This document shows, piece by piece, positions 37,188 to 46,023 of a stretch of 64,000 nt of DNA. The first letter of the stretch is position 1, and each line of letters starts with the position of its first letter. The position numbers and the translations under genes were made by a program. Location: NCBI GenBank assembly GCA_963524305.1, contig CAURGH010000009.1, forward strand, positions 1 through 64,000, given 5' to 3'. The DNA comes from JABCPH02 sp963524305 (GTDB taxonomy: Bacteria; Fusobacteriota; Fusobacteriia; Fusobacteriales; Leptotrichiaceae). The notes beneath the pieces were generated by a model, which saw nothing but the letters and a program-made list of their open reading frames with translations, was not told the DNA's origin and did not search any database.

Positions 37188-37254
37188 CACTTATAGTTAG
37201 CAATTTCAGGTTGCTTGTAGAAACTCTCTGCCTTATTCAAAGAATATATAAGTT
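37188..37254 (-). promoter_or_regulatory. purine riboswitch, guanine type
   Basis: The minus strand reads P1 CACTTATA/TATAAGT-type pairing, P2 (TCTTT/AGAGA) with L2 GAATAAGGC, J2/3 GTTTCTAC, P3 AGCAA/TTGCT with L3 CCTGAAA, and J3/1 AACTATA. These are the conserved pieces of the xpt-type purine aptamer. The specificity position in J3/1 is C (AACTATA), which predicts guanine/hypoxanthine binding rather than adenine. It precedes the purL operon and follows the promoter at 37319-37347. Confidence 0.88.
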
Positions 37255-37318
37255 TAAGTCTGTCATTTAATTAATTTAAGTAAACTAAATAACATGAAGT
37301 ATCTTTCTAGCTATAAAA

Positions 37319-37347
37319 AGTATAACAAACTTTTCATATTTTTTCAA
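37319..37347 (-). promoter_or_regulatory. promoter of the purine operon
   Basis: -35 TTGAAA (37342-37347), 17-nt spacer, -10 TATACT (37319-37324), ~60 nt before the riboswitch. Confidence 0.8.
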
Positions 37348-37411
37348 TAGAAAATGAAAAGTTTTTCGTAATTTTTCAAAATATAGCTATGAAAATCCAA
37401 CTTTTTCTAAA

Positions 37412-37437
37412 GAAAAAACTATCTCATTACGAGATAG
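37412..37437 (-). terminator. terminator overlapping the end of the NlpC/P60 gene
   Basis: CTATCTC/GAGATAG stem (37431-37437 with 37419-37425), 5-nt loop, then TTTTTTC on the minus strand. The gene's stop codon (TAA) is in the loop. It separates this gene from the purine operon promoter. Confidence 0.88.
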
Positions 37438-38239
37438 CCTCCTGTGCTCTATTAACTCTAACACCGTATCTGAAATTTTTCCCCCAGTAAACATTTTCCA
37501 ATGTAGAAATCACAACTCCTTTTGATGTTGAAGCGTTTAAAAACAATGAATTTCCTAAATAAACAGCTGTATGATTTCCACCACCATCTGGCTTGAAATA
37601 AACAATATCTCCTGGTTTTAAATTTTGTCTGCTTACTTGTGTCCCAACTTTTATTTGACTTACAGTATTTCTTGGTAATTCATAATTAAAAGCCTCTCTG
37701 TAAACTCTTCTAGTGAAAGCCGAACAATCTATTCCATCTGCAGAATCTCCACCAAAAGCATATTTAGTTCCTTTCCAATGTCTGTAAGACTTTATTAATC
37801 TATTTTGAACAGCAACTTGTTTCTTTTGAGATGAACTTCCTCTACTCAAAATCATTTCTTGCTCATCTTTAATTTCTGATAATTTTTTTATAACTAAATC
37901 TGAATTAGGCATTGTCTTATCAACCAATCTTGAAATATTCATAACTCTTTCATTATCAATATCTTCTTCCACTTCCCTTCTAACATTATTAATATCTTCA
38001 ATTCTTCTATTAGAATTTTCACCCAAATCTATTTCTATAACTTCTGATTTACCTTTTTTTAAATGTGAAGTTTTATCATGTCTATTTTTATTATAATGAT
38101 CATTATCACCATTACTAAGTGAATTTGCCGCCTCATCATTTGATGTATTTGATGTATTTGATTTATTATTTGTTTGCACCCCCGTACAACCAATTGCGAA
38201 TAGCATACAAAATGTTGTAAAAACTGTTTTCTTTGCCAA
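37427..38239 (-). CDS. NlpC/P60 family lipoprotein (peptidoglycan hydrolase)
   Basis: About 270 residues. Start probably TTG 38239 (SD GGGAGAG); an ATG at 38266 overlapping the dtd stop (ATGA) is the alternative. Lipobox FAIGC|T, then a long Asn/Ser/Asp-rich linker, then NlpC/P60 with DGIDCSAFTRRVYRE (catalytic Cys) and GGGNHTAVYLGNSLFLNAS (catalytic His). It would cut peptide bonds in peptidoglycan from the membrane surface. Confidence 0.88.
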   Translation of the reverse strand: MAKKTVFTTFCMLFAIGCTGVQTNNKSNTSNTSNDEAANSLSNGDNDHYNKNRHDKTSHLKKGKSEVIEIDLGENSNRRIEDINNVRREVEEDIDNERVMNISRLVDKTMPNSDLVIKKLSEIKDEQEMILSRGSSSQKKQVAVQNRLIKSYRHWKGTKYAFGGDSADGIDCSAFTRRVYREAFNYELPRNTVSQIKVGTQVSRQNLKPGDIVYFKPDGGGNHTAVYLGNSLFLNASTSKGVVISTLENVYWGKNFRYGVRVNRAQEAIS

Positions 38240-38262
38240 TTTCTTCTCTCCCTTCTCCAATA

Positions 38263-38700
38263 TCATGTCTCTATTATTAAATTCACAGGCCCATCACTTT
38301 CAGAAATAATTCTCATATATTGCTGAAATTGACCCGTTTGATAACTTATTCCCTTTTCAGATAATTTTAAAAGAAACATATCATAAATTTTTTTTGCTTT
38401 TTCAGCAGGTGCTGAATTAATGTAACTAGGTCTTCTTCCTTTTTTAGTATTCCCGTATATCGTAAAATTACTCACTACTAAAAGCTCTCCATCAATATCT
38501 TCCAATGACAAATTTAACTTTCCATTTTCGTCATCAAAAATACGTAAATGAATTAATTTATCAATACAATATTCAATTTCTTTTAAACCATCTTCATGAG
38601 TAATCCCAATATAAGCAACTATTCCTTTTTTTATCTCTGACATAAATTTATCATTAACAAACATTTTTGCTGAATTTACTCTTTGTAGTATTATTTTCAT
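38263..38700 (-). CDS. dtd: D-aminoacyl-tRNA deacylase
   Basis: 145 residues. MKIILQRVNSAKMFV start, VVSNFTIYGNTKKGRRPSY and SDGPVNLIIET correspond to the DTD motifs SQFTLYG and NGPVT; here Gln is Asn and the last Thr is Asn. It removes D-amino acids or Gly from mischarged tRNA. 4-nt overlap with the NlpC/P60 frame. Confidence 0.92.
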   Translation of the reverse strand: MKIILQRVNSAKMFVNDKFMSEIKKGIVAYIGITHEDGLKEIEYCIDKLIHLRIFDDENGKLNLSLEDIDGELLVVSNFTIYGNTKKGRRPSYINSAPAEKAKKIYDMFLLKLSEKGISYQTGQFQQYMRIISESDGPVNLIIET

Positions 38701-38732
38701 ATTAAATTCCTTTATTTTTTATATAAAATGAT

Positions 38733-39338
38733 CTATCTATAATTTTTTCTTTCTTCACCAATTGTAGTCGATAAACCATGTCCAGGATAAACTTTTATAT
38801 CCTCATCCATTTTCAATAATTTTCTTAAAGATTTCCAAAGAAACATTTCACTACTAGTTGGTAAATCTGTTCGCCCATATGTCCCTCTAAACATTGTATC
38901 TCCAGAAATTAAGATTTTTTCATCACTATCAAAATAACAAATATCCCCAATGCTATGTCCAGGCGTTTCTATTATTTCAAAATTAAAAACCTTATCGCCC
39001 TCTTTTACCTTAATAACTTCTACATCATCTGACAATACAAATTTTTGTCCTATCCATACGGAAAGCGACAGTTCTGGATCATACAAAAAATCATATCCTC
39101 CCTCACTTACATAAACTGGAACTTTTTTATACTCAAGTATTTGTGGTATACCAATAATATGATCAAAATGGCCATGCGTCAACAAAATTGCTCTTAAATT
39201 TAATTTTTTTTCTTTCAAATATTCAATTAAATTTGTCATATCATTTCCACCAGGATCTATAACATAAGTATCACCATTAACGGTTATCACATAACTGTTA
39301 CTTTGAACTTCAGGATTTACAAAGGTTTTAATTTCCAT
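38733..39338 (-). CDS. MBL-fold metallo-hydrolase
   Basis: 201 residues. Metal site THGHFDH (HxHxDH, ~54-60), ETPGHSIGD, ISGDTMFRGTYGRTDL and YPGHG are those of glyoxalase II-like hydrolases. Likely hydrolyses a thioester; the exact substrate is not shown. SD AAAGGAG; co-directional with dtd at 32 bp. Confidence 0.88.
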   Translation of the reverse strand: MEIKTFVNPEVQSNSYVITVNGDTYVIDPGGNDMTNLIEYLKEKKLNLRAILLTHGHFDHIIGIPQILEYKKVPVYVSEGGYDFLYDPELSLSVWIGQKFVLSDDVEVIKVKEGDKVFNFEIIETPGHSIGDICYFDSDEKILISGDTMFRGTYGRTDLPTSSEMFLWKSLRKLLKMDEDIKVYPGHGLSTTIGEERKNYR

Positions 39339-39380
39339 CTTTTTCTCCTTTCTCTACAATTATTTCTATAAATTATATTT

Positions 39381-40277
39381 TTATTTATTATATGTTTCTT
39401 GATCATTAACTTGCTTGTTAATATGAATATCCATTTGAGGATACGGTATTTCTATATTTTCCTCGTCAAATCGAATTTTTATCTCTTCATTTAATTTTAA
39501 TTTCAAATTAAAATAATTCTCGCTTTTTGTATAGACAAGAACATTAAAATTAACTGCTGATTCTCCTAATTCTGCAACTCCTATAGTTGGCTCTGGAACT
39601 GGTAAAATATAGTGTTCTTTCTCATTATTTCCTTCAACTGACTTCTGATCTTTTCGAAAAATATTTTTTCTAACAATATCACTTAAAACTTCTTTTACTT
39701 TTTTTATATCGCTATTATACGAAACTCCGATAAGCATATCAAGCCTTCTAACCTTTTCATTAGTAATATTTCTAAGCTCTGTATTTGTAATAATCCCATT
39801 TGGAATAATCACAAGCTCATTTTGAGGGGTTTTCATCTTAGTATAAAACAATTCGATACTCTTAACCTCTCCCATATACTTATTATATTCAATCACATCT
39901 CCAACTTTAAATGGTTTAAAAGTCAATATTATCAATCCACCACCAAAATTTCCAATAGTTTCTTTAAATGCAATCCCTAAAACAATTCCCGCTGCACTGA
40001 AAAAGGTTGTTATTGAAGATGTATTTATACCAAGTATATCAATCAAAACATAAGTTAATACGATATAATACAATATTGAATAAAGTGACATTAGAAAAGA
40101 AGCAACACTTTTATCGATACGTGATTTATCTAGTATAACCCTTATTACCTTATCTATATGTTTTTTAACATATTTTGCAATTTTAAAAATTACAATCATT
40201 ATTATAATTTTAAACGCATTCTCTTTTAAAAAACGAGATAAATTTTCCCATTCTAAAAACTCTTTAAGTCCCTTCAA
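39381..40277 (-). CDS. mscS: small-conductance mechanosensitive channel
   Basis: 298 residues. Start TTG 40277 with SD AAAGGAG. Three N-terminal membrane segments, pore helix AAGIVLGIAFKETIGNFGGG and the MscS beta domain (PFKVGDVIEYNKYMGEVKSI; ELVIIPNGIITN). Opens on membrane tension to release solutes. Confidence 0.9.
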   Translation of the reverse strand: MKGLKEFLEWENLSRFLKENAFKIIIMIVIFKIAKYVKKHIDKVIRVILDKSRIDKSVASFLMSLYSILYYIVLTYVLIDILGINTSSITTFFSAAGIVLGIAFKETIGNFGGGLIILTFKPFKVGDVIEYNKYMGEVKSIELFYTKMKTPQNELVIIPNGIITNTELRNITNEKVRRLDMLIGVSYNSDIKKVKEVLSDIVRKNIFRKDQKSVEGNNEKEHYILPVPEPTIGVAELGESAVNFNVLVYTKSENYFNLKLKLNEEIKIRFDEENIEIPYPQMDIHINKQVNDQETYNK

Positions 40278-40295
40278 TTTTTACTCCTTTTACTT

Positions 40296-41225
40296 TTATA
40301 AATTTTCCAACTCTTCTAAATTGTACGGTGTTTCTTGATATACATAATGATTTATCCAATTTACAAATAAAAGATTTGCATGTGCTTTCCAATTAAAAAT
40401 AGGCTTTTTAGTAGGATCATCTTCTGGATAATAGTTGAATGGTACATCTATTTTTTTATGTTGACTTATATCTCTTTCATATTCCTTTGCCAGAGTAAAT
40501 CGATCATATTCTAAATGCCCCGTTAAGAAAATTTTTCTTTTATCTTTGCTTCTAATGATACTAACTCCTGCTTCATCCGATTTAGCCAAAATTTCCAATT
40601 CAGGCTCCTTCAAAATATCACTTTCTTCTATCTTAGTATGTCTTGAGTGTGGCATATTAAAAATTTCATCAAATCCTCTAAACAATTCATTGTTCTCATA
40701 CTCTTCTTTCAATTTAATAGGAAAAATTCCAAAAACTTTCTTATTCAACTGATATTTTTTGATTCCATAATGATAATAAAGTCCCGCTTGTGCTCCCCAA
40801 CAAATGTGTAATACAGAAAATACGTGCTTTTGGCTCCATTCCATAATTCTCATTATTTCTTTCCAATAAATAACATCTTCAAAATCAAGTGTTTCAATCG
40901 GCGCTCCTGTAATAATCATTCCATCAAATCTTTCGCCTTTTATATCATCAAAAGTTTTATAAAAGTTTTCCATATGCTCTTCTGAAATATTTTTTGATTT
41001 ATAAGTATCCATTCTTAACAATGTTACTTCGATTTGTAATGGTGTATTGCTTATCAATCTCAACAATTGAGTTTCCGTCTCAATTTTTGTCGGCATTAAG
41101 TTTACAATAACAAATTTCAAAGGACGAATATCTTGGGATAATGCTCTACTTTCTTTCATTACGAAAATATTCTCCTTAGCTAAAATATCTACAGCCGGCA
41201 AGTTATTTGGTATTTTTATAGGCAT
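40296..41225 (-). CDS. metA: homoserine O-acyltransferase (MetA)
   Basis: 309 residues, normal length. MPIKIPNNLPAVDIL start; HICWGAQAGLYYHYG holds the catalytic Cys (~142); LTGHLEYDRFTL holds the catalytic His and Glu. It acylates homoserine in methionine synthesis; whether acetyl or succinyl is used cannot be decided by eye. SD AAGGAG. Next to the methionine importer genes but with a terminator between. Confidence 0.93.
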   Translation of the reverse strand: MPIKIPNNLPAVDILAKENIFVMKESRALSQDIRPLKFVIVNLMPTKIETETQLLRLISNTPLQIEVTLLRMDTYKSKNISEEHMENFYKTFDDIKGERFDGMIITGAPIETLDFEDVIYWKEIMRIMEWSQKHVFSVLHICWGAQAGLYYHYGIKKYQLNKKVFGIFPIKLKEEYENNELFRGFDEIFNMPHSRHTKIEESDILKEPELEILAKSDEAGVSIIRSKDKRKIFLTGHLEYDRFTLAKEYERDISQHKKIDVPFNYYPEDDPTKKPIFNWKAHANLLFVNWINHYVYQETPYNLEELENL

Positions 41226-41370
41226 TTCATATTCTCCTTTCTTTGTTCTTTGTTAAAACTTATCCATAATATAATACCATAAAACTTTTATTTTTTCCAA
41301 TATTTTTATAAAAATTTTATAAAATATTTTTTATATATTTTTATTCTCAAATTTTTTATTTCTGACAAAT

Positions 41371-41420
41371 AAAAACTGCCTCATAAGATTAATTTTTTAA
41401 ACTTATAAAGCAGTTTTTTT
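41371..41420. terminator. bidirectional terminator between metQ and metA
   Basis: AAAAACTGC...CTTATAAAGCAGTTTTTTT (41371-41387 with 41402-41420): long stem with A and T runs on both sides. It ends the metNIQQ transcript. Confidence 0.8.
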
Positions 41421-41459
41421 CTATTTTTATAATTTAATCATAATTATTTACTACTCAAC

Positions 41460-42278
41460 TTAAAATGCTGGTACTAAATTTTTCTCAGCAATGTATTGTT
41501 TTACTTTTTCAGAACTTCTCAATGCTTTCATTAATTTTTGTATTCTAGGATCATTTTCATTACCTTTTAATACAGTAACAACGTTTGCATATGGCGAATC
41601 TTTATCTTCAACTAAAATCGCATCTTTTTTCAATGTCAATTTAGCATCTAATGCAAAATTATTATTAATAATAGCTGCCGCTACTTCACCTAATCTTGGT
41701 GCAATTTGTTCTGCTGATAATTCTACAAATTTAATATTTTTAGGGTTCGATACAATATCTTTTGTTGTCGCTGTTAAGTTTTTGTTATCTTTTAATTTGA
41801 TAACTCCTGCTTTATCCAATAAAATTAATGCTCTTGCACCATTTGTTGGATCATTTGGAATTAAAATAGTATCTCCTGATTTTAATTCATTAACATTTTT
41901 AATTTTTTTAGAATAAACTGCTATTGGTTCAATATGAACTGTTCCAACTGACACTAAATCTAAATGTTTTTCTTTAGCAAAATTTTTCATGTAAGGCACG
42001 TGTTGGAAGAAGTTTGCATCAATACTTTTATCTCCAACTGCTATATTTGGTTGAATATAGTCTGTAAATTCAACGATTTCCAAATCTACTCCTTCTTTTT
42101 TCAAATCATCTTTTACCAATTTCAAAATTTCTGCATGTGGAACTGGTGATGCTCCAACTTTTAATTTTTGTAATTTTGTTCCTGAATCTGCTTTTGCTGA
42201 GGCGTTATTATCAGTTTTAGATCCACAAGATACTAAAAAGAATAACGCTGCTGTTAGTCCTAATAATAATTTTTTCAT
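41460..42278 (-). CDS. metQ: MetQ/NlpA family methionine-binding lipoprotein, copy 2
   Basis: 272 residues. MKKLLLGLTAALFFLVSC with lipobox FLVSC|G, then VGASPVPHAEILKLVKDDLK, NDPTNGARALILLDKAG and DSPYANVVTVLKGNENDPRI, all typical. Binds methionine outside the membrane for MetNI. About half-identical to copy 1; the gap of ~190 bp suggests separate RNA stability or promoter. SD AGGAGG. Confidence 0.94.
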   Translation of the reverse strand: MKKLLLGLTAALFFLVSCGSKTDNNASAKADSGTKLQKLKVGASPVPHAEILKLVKDDLKKEGVDLEIVEFTDYIQPNIAVGDKSIDANFFQHVPYMKNFAKEKHLDLVSVGTVHIEPIAVYSKKIKNVNELKSGDTILIPNDPTNGARALILLDKAGVIKLKDNKNLTATTKDIVSNPKNIKFVELSAEQIAPRLGEVAAAIINNNFALDAKLTLKKDAILVEDKDSPYANVVTVLKGNENDPRIQKLMKALRSSEKVKQYIAEKNLVPAF

Positions 42279-42470
42279 ATTTTCCTCCTAAATTTAATTA
42301 TCAAAATAATATCTATAGATTTATTATTTTTTGTATTTTTAATTATAGCGAACATTTTTTTAATTTTCATTATATTTTGGTTATAAAAATATTTTGTGTA
42401 TTAATTATTTTCTTAAAATATAATATTCATAAAAAATAACTATTTTTTATTACATTTTATATGCAATCAT

Positions 42471-43286
42471 TTAAAATGTAGGTATTATAACATCTTTATA
42501 TTTTTCTTGTATAAATTTTTTCACTTTTTCGCTTTTCAACGCTTTATATAATTTTTGTACTCTTGGGTCATTTTCGTTGCCTTTTAATACTGCTAACACA
42601 TTCGCATATGGCGAGTCTTTATCTTCATTTAAAATCCCATTTTGTTTTGGATTTAATCCTGCATTTAAAGCAAAGCTACTGTTTATAAAGGCTGCATCTA
42701 CTTCTTTATATCTTGGTGCAATTTGATCAGCTGACATTTCCACAAATTTTAAATTTTTCTTATTTTCAATAATATCAGTTAATTTAGTACCAAAATCTTT
42801 ATTATTTTTAACTTTTATAATTCCTTTTTTATCCATAATTAATAATGCTCTAGCTAAATTTGTAGGATCATTTGGAACAATTATTGTAGCTCCATTTTTT
42901 AATTCATCTACACTTTTAACTTTATCTGAATACATAGACAATGTTGGTAAATATAAAGGTCCTACTGCTGTCATCTCAAATCCATTTTTCTTTCCAAAAT
43001 TTTCCATATAAGGTTTATGTTGGAATAAATTTGCATCAACACTTTTATCTTGCAATGCTTTATCTGGTTGAACATAGTCATTAAATTCAACAATTTCCAT
43101 GTCCACTCCTTCTTTTAACAAATCATCCTTTACTAATTTCAATAATTCACCAGCTGGAATTGGTGTCGCTGCCACTTTTAATTTCTCAACTTTACCATTT
43201 TTCCCTGCTTCAACTGATTTATTATCAGTTTTCCCGCAAGATACTAAACATAACGATACTGCTAATCCTAATAATAATTTTTTCAT
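42471..43286 (-). CDS. metQ: MetQ/NlpA family methionine-binding lipoprotein, copy 1
   Basis: 271 residues. MKKLLLGLAVSLCLVSC with lipobox CLVSC|G. VAATPIPAGELLKLVKDDLL, NDPTNLARALLIMDKKG and SPYANVLAVLKGNENDPRVQ. Directly downstream of metI (21 bp). Two binding proteins with different ligand-pocket text (PHAEIL vs PAGELL) may widen the range, e.g. D-Met or Met sulfoxide. Confidence 0.94.
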   Translation of the reverse strand: MKKLLLGLAVSLCLVSCGKTDNKSVEAGKNGKVEKLKVAATPIPAGELLKLVKDDLLKEGVDMEIVEFNDYVQPDKALQDKSVDANLFQHKPYMENFGKKNGFEMTAVGPLYLPTLSMYSDKVKSVDELKNGATIIVPNDPTNLARALLIMDKKGIIKVKNNKDFGTKLTDIIENKKNLKFVEMSADQIAPRYKEVDAAFINSSFALNAGLNPKQNGILNEDKDSPYANVLAVLKGNENDPRVQKLYKALKSEKVKKFIQEKYKDVIIPTF

Positions 43287-43307
43287 TTTTTATACCTCCT
43301 ATAAATT

Positions 43308-43991
43308 TTATGCTCTTGTTCTCTTATTTGTTATTGTTTTTACTAATAAATCTCCAATAAATTGAACAATTTGAACTAGTATAATTATTACTATTGTTGC
43401 CTGCCACATTATTTCAGGATTTGATCTTTGATACCCATCAATTACTGCTGAATTTCCAAGACCTCCTCCTCCAATAGCTCCTGCCATTGCTGAATAACCA
43501 ATCAAGCTAATAATAGTCAATGTCAACCCATGAATTAATGATGGCAATGCTTCTGGAAGCATCACTTTAAATATCATTTGACCTGTTGTCGCTCCCATTG
43601 ATTTAGAAGCTTCTATTAATCCTGGACTAACTTCTTTTAATGAACCTTCAATTATTCTTGCTACAAATGGCGCAGCTCCCAGTGAAAGTGGTATAATAAA
43701 CGCTATACTTCCATAAGATTGTCCAACAACTTTTCTAGATAACGGAATCAATAAAACCATTAAAATTACAAATGGAATCGATCTTGTAATATTTACTAAA
43801 ATTACATCTAATATTTTGTGTAATGTTTTATTTGGTTTAATCCCTTTAGCTTCCGACGTAACTAGCAATATCCCAATCGGTAATCCAATTATTAATGAAA
43901 CCACTGTTGCAATTAATACCATGTAAACTGTTTCCCACAAAGGAATCAACATATTCTCAAAATGTAAAAACTTTATCCAATCAAATCTCAT
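43308..43991 (-). CDS. metI: methionine ABC transporter permease
   Basis: 227 residues with five membrane segments and the EAA loop EASKSMGATTGQMIFKVMLP (~145-164). ITRSIPFVILMVLLIP and AGAIGGGGLGNSAV are typical MetI segments. Starts 1 bp after metN. Confidence 0.95.
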   Translation of the reverse strand: MRFDWIKFLHFENMLIPLWETVYMVLIATVVSLIIGLPIGILLVTSEAKGIKPNKTLHKILDVILVNITRSIPFVILMVLLIPLSRKVVGQSYGSIAFIIPLSLGAAPFVARIIEGSLKEVSPGLIEASKSMGATTGQMIFKVMLPEALPSLIHGLTLTIISLIGYSAMAGAIGGGGLGNSAVIDGYQRSNPEIMWQATIVIIILVQIVQFIGDLLVKTITNKRTRA

Positions 43992-43992
43992 A

Positions 43993-45099
43993 CTATAAAA
44001 CCTCCAATTCTACTTTATTTTCTTTTAACCATGCTAAAATTTCTTCCCCTATTTCTTTATTTGTCATAATCTCAATCAATAAATTTCCAACTATAATATT
44101 GCTTACCTTATCAATAAATCCACCTAAAATATTTATTTCAACATCAAATTTCTTAATAATCTCTGTCACAAATGCTCTATTAACTTGGTCCTCTGTCAAT
44201 TTCAATTTTAATGCCAACGTTTCAGTATTTTTACTTCTCTTAAGAAGCTCTTCATCACTTCTAAACTCATCATGCGGAATATTTGCAACAAATTCTTTTG
44301 CTAAATCTGATTTAGGATTCAAGAATATTTCTTTTGTTTCTCCCTCTTCAATAATTTTTCCTTCAGACATTATTGTAGCCTTATTACATACTTTTCTAAT
44401 AACTTCCATTTGATGTGTAATCAAAATAATCGTTATCCCAAATTTTTTGTTAATATCCTTCAACAATTCTAAAATCGAATTTGTAGTTCTCGGATCTAGC
44501 GCACTTGTTGCCTCATCCGACAAAAGAATTTGAGGATTATTTGCCAACGCTCTAGCTATTGCCACTCTCTGTTTTTGCCCTCCTGACAACTGTTCTGGAT
44601 AACTATTTTTCTTATCTAAAAGTCCTACTATTTCCAATAATTCATCAACTCTTTTAGCAATATCCTTTTTCTTCCACCCAGAGATTTCCAAAGGAAACGC
44701 AACATTTCCAGCAACATCTCTTGAATTTAACAAATTAAAATGCTGGAAGATCATTCCAGTTTTCTTTCTATACTGTCTCAATTGAACTGGCTTAAATTCC
44801 AAAATATTTTTATTTTCAAATGTTTTTTCAGTTATATTTTCATTCTCTTTATTTTTCTTATTCTTATTTTTTTTAGGAACTATTTGATGTCTTACAAAAA
44901 TCTCTCCAGATGTAGGCTCTTCCAATCTATTCAATAACCTAATCAAAGTTGATTTTCCAGCTCCACTAAGTCCCATAATACCGTAAATATCACCTTTATC
45001 TATCTCTAAATTAATATTATCTACAGCAACTATTTCTCTATCAGTTCCTATATTATATCTTTTATTCAAATTTTTTATAGTAATTAATTTTTCACTCAT
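43993..45099 (-). CDS. metN: methionine ABC transporter ATP-binding protein
   Basis: 368 residues. Walker A GLSGAGKSTLIR (~42-53), signature LSGGQKQRVAIARAL, Walker B ILLSDEATSALDP. The C-terminal ~90 residues form the NIL domain that binds methionine and inhibits transport. A low-complexity insert of ~28 residues (PKKNKNKKNKENENITEK region, ~77-104) before the Q-loop is longer than usual. Confidence 0.95.
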   Translation of the reverse strand: MSEKLITIKNLNKRYNIGTDREIVAVDNINLEIDKGDIYGIMGLSGAGKSTLIRLLNRLEEPTSGEIFVRHQIVPKKNKNKKNKENENITEKTFENKNILEFKPVQLRQYRKKTGMIFQHFNLLNSRDVAGNVAFPLEISGWKKKDIAKRVDELLEIVGLLDKKNSYPEQLSGGQKQRVAIARALANNPQILLSDEATSALDPRTTNSILELLKDINKKFGITIILITHQMEVIRKVCNKATIMSEGKIIEEGETKEIFLNPKSDLAKEFVANIPHDEFRSDEELLKRSKNTETLALKLKLTEDQVNRAFVTEIIKKFDVEINILGGFIDKVSNIIVGNLLIEIMTNKEIGEEILAWLKENKVELEVL

Positions 45100-45213
45100 T
45101 TTCCACCTACTACTCTCAAATTATTTTTATTATTTTTATTATTTTTTTGAATATTTCAAAAAATTTTAATATCTATTATCATCTAATTTAATTTTCTAAT
45201 TCTAAACAACCAG

Positions 45214-45282
45214 ATTTGTTCGATAACCAAACAACTAAAACACAATTTTTTATTTCTAGTATTTTTTAATTATCGAACAAAT
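45214..45282. promoter_or_regulatory. 13-bp inverted repeat in the gap before metN
   Basis: ATTTGTTCGATAA (45214-45226) and TTATCGAACAAAT (45270-45282) are perfect inverted copies 43 nt apart, between the stop of the ABC ATPase gene and the metN start. No T run follows on either strand. Could be a regulator binding pair, or the stem of a long hairpin. Confidence 0.5.
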
Positions 45283-45288
45283 TCTACC

Positions 45289-46014
45289 TTAATAAATTGT
45301 ATTTAAAAACTTTTTCACCCTTTGTGAATCAGGATTTTCAAATATTTTTTTTGAATCTCCCTTTTCTAAAATTTCTCCTTTTTCCAATACTACCACTTTA
45401 TCTGATATTTCTTTTACAAAATTCATTTCGTGACTGACTATTAACATTGTTATCTTATCATTCTTTAATTTTCTTATTATATCTAGAACTTCTTTTACTA
45501 ATTCAGGATCCAACGCCGAAGTTGGCTCATCAAACAACAAAATATCTGGTCGAAGCGACAGCGCTCTAGCTATTGCCACTCTTTGTTTTTGCCCTCCTGA
45601 TAATTCGCTCGGAAAATTATCAATTTTATCAATCAATCCTACAACTTCCAAAGTTTCTTCAGCAATTTTATTCGCTTCCTTTTTATCCATCTTCTTAACT
45701 AATTCCAAAGTTTTAACTATATTATTTCTCACTGACATATGCGGAAATAAATTAAATGTTTGGAATACCATTCCTGTTTTTAGTAACATTTCTTTTTTTA
45801 TTTTCTTATCTTTTAAGTTATTTCCTTCAATTAAGATATCACCACTTGTAATTGTTTCTAAATCAATTATACTTCTTAGTATCGTAGATTTTCCACTTCC
45901 AGAAGGCCCTATCAATGAAACAACCTCTCCTTTTTTTATTTCTAGATTAATATTATCAAGAACCACATTTTTCCCAAATTGTTTTTTTAAATTTTTTACT
46001 TCTATTATTTTCAT
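45289..46014 (-). CDS. polar amino acid ABC transporter ATP-binding protein
   Basis: 241 residues. Walker A GPSGSGKSTILR (~32-43), signature LSGGQKQRVAIARAL, Walker B ILLFDEPTSALDP, switch His in VSHEMNF. Belongs to the GlnQ/HisP class. 9 bp after the permease; last gene of the attenuator-controlled importer. Confidence 0.95.
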   Translation of the reverse strand: MKIIEVKNLKKQFGKNVVLDNINLEIKKGEVVSLIGPSGSGKSTILRSIIDLETITSGDILIEGNNLKDKKIKKEMLLKTGMVFQTFNLFPHMSVRNNIVKTLELVKKMDKKEANKIAEETLEVVGLIDKIDNFPSELSGGQKQRVAIARALSLRPDILLFDEPTSALDPELVKEVLDIIRKLKNDKITMLIVSHEMNFVKEISDKVVVLEKGEILEKGDSKKIFENPDSQRVKKFLNTIY

Positions 46015-46023
46015 TGATTTCTC

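Noticed and set aside
38263..38700. Dtd inactivated by Gln-to-Asn and Thr-to-Asn changes
   Set aside because: The catalytic fold motifs are otherwise intact and length is normal; conservative variation cannot be called loss of function.
41226..41459. SAM riboswitch or T-box before metA or the metQ genes
   Set aside because: Looked for the conserved cores of both; only a bidirectional terminator and AT-rich sequence are present.
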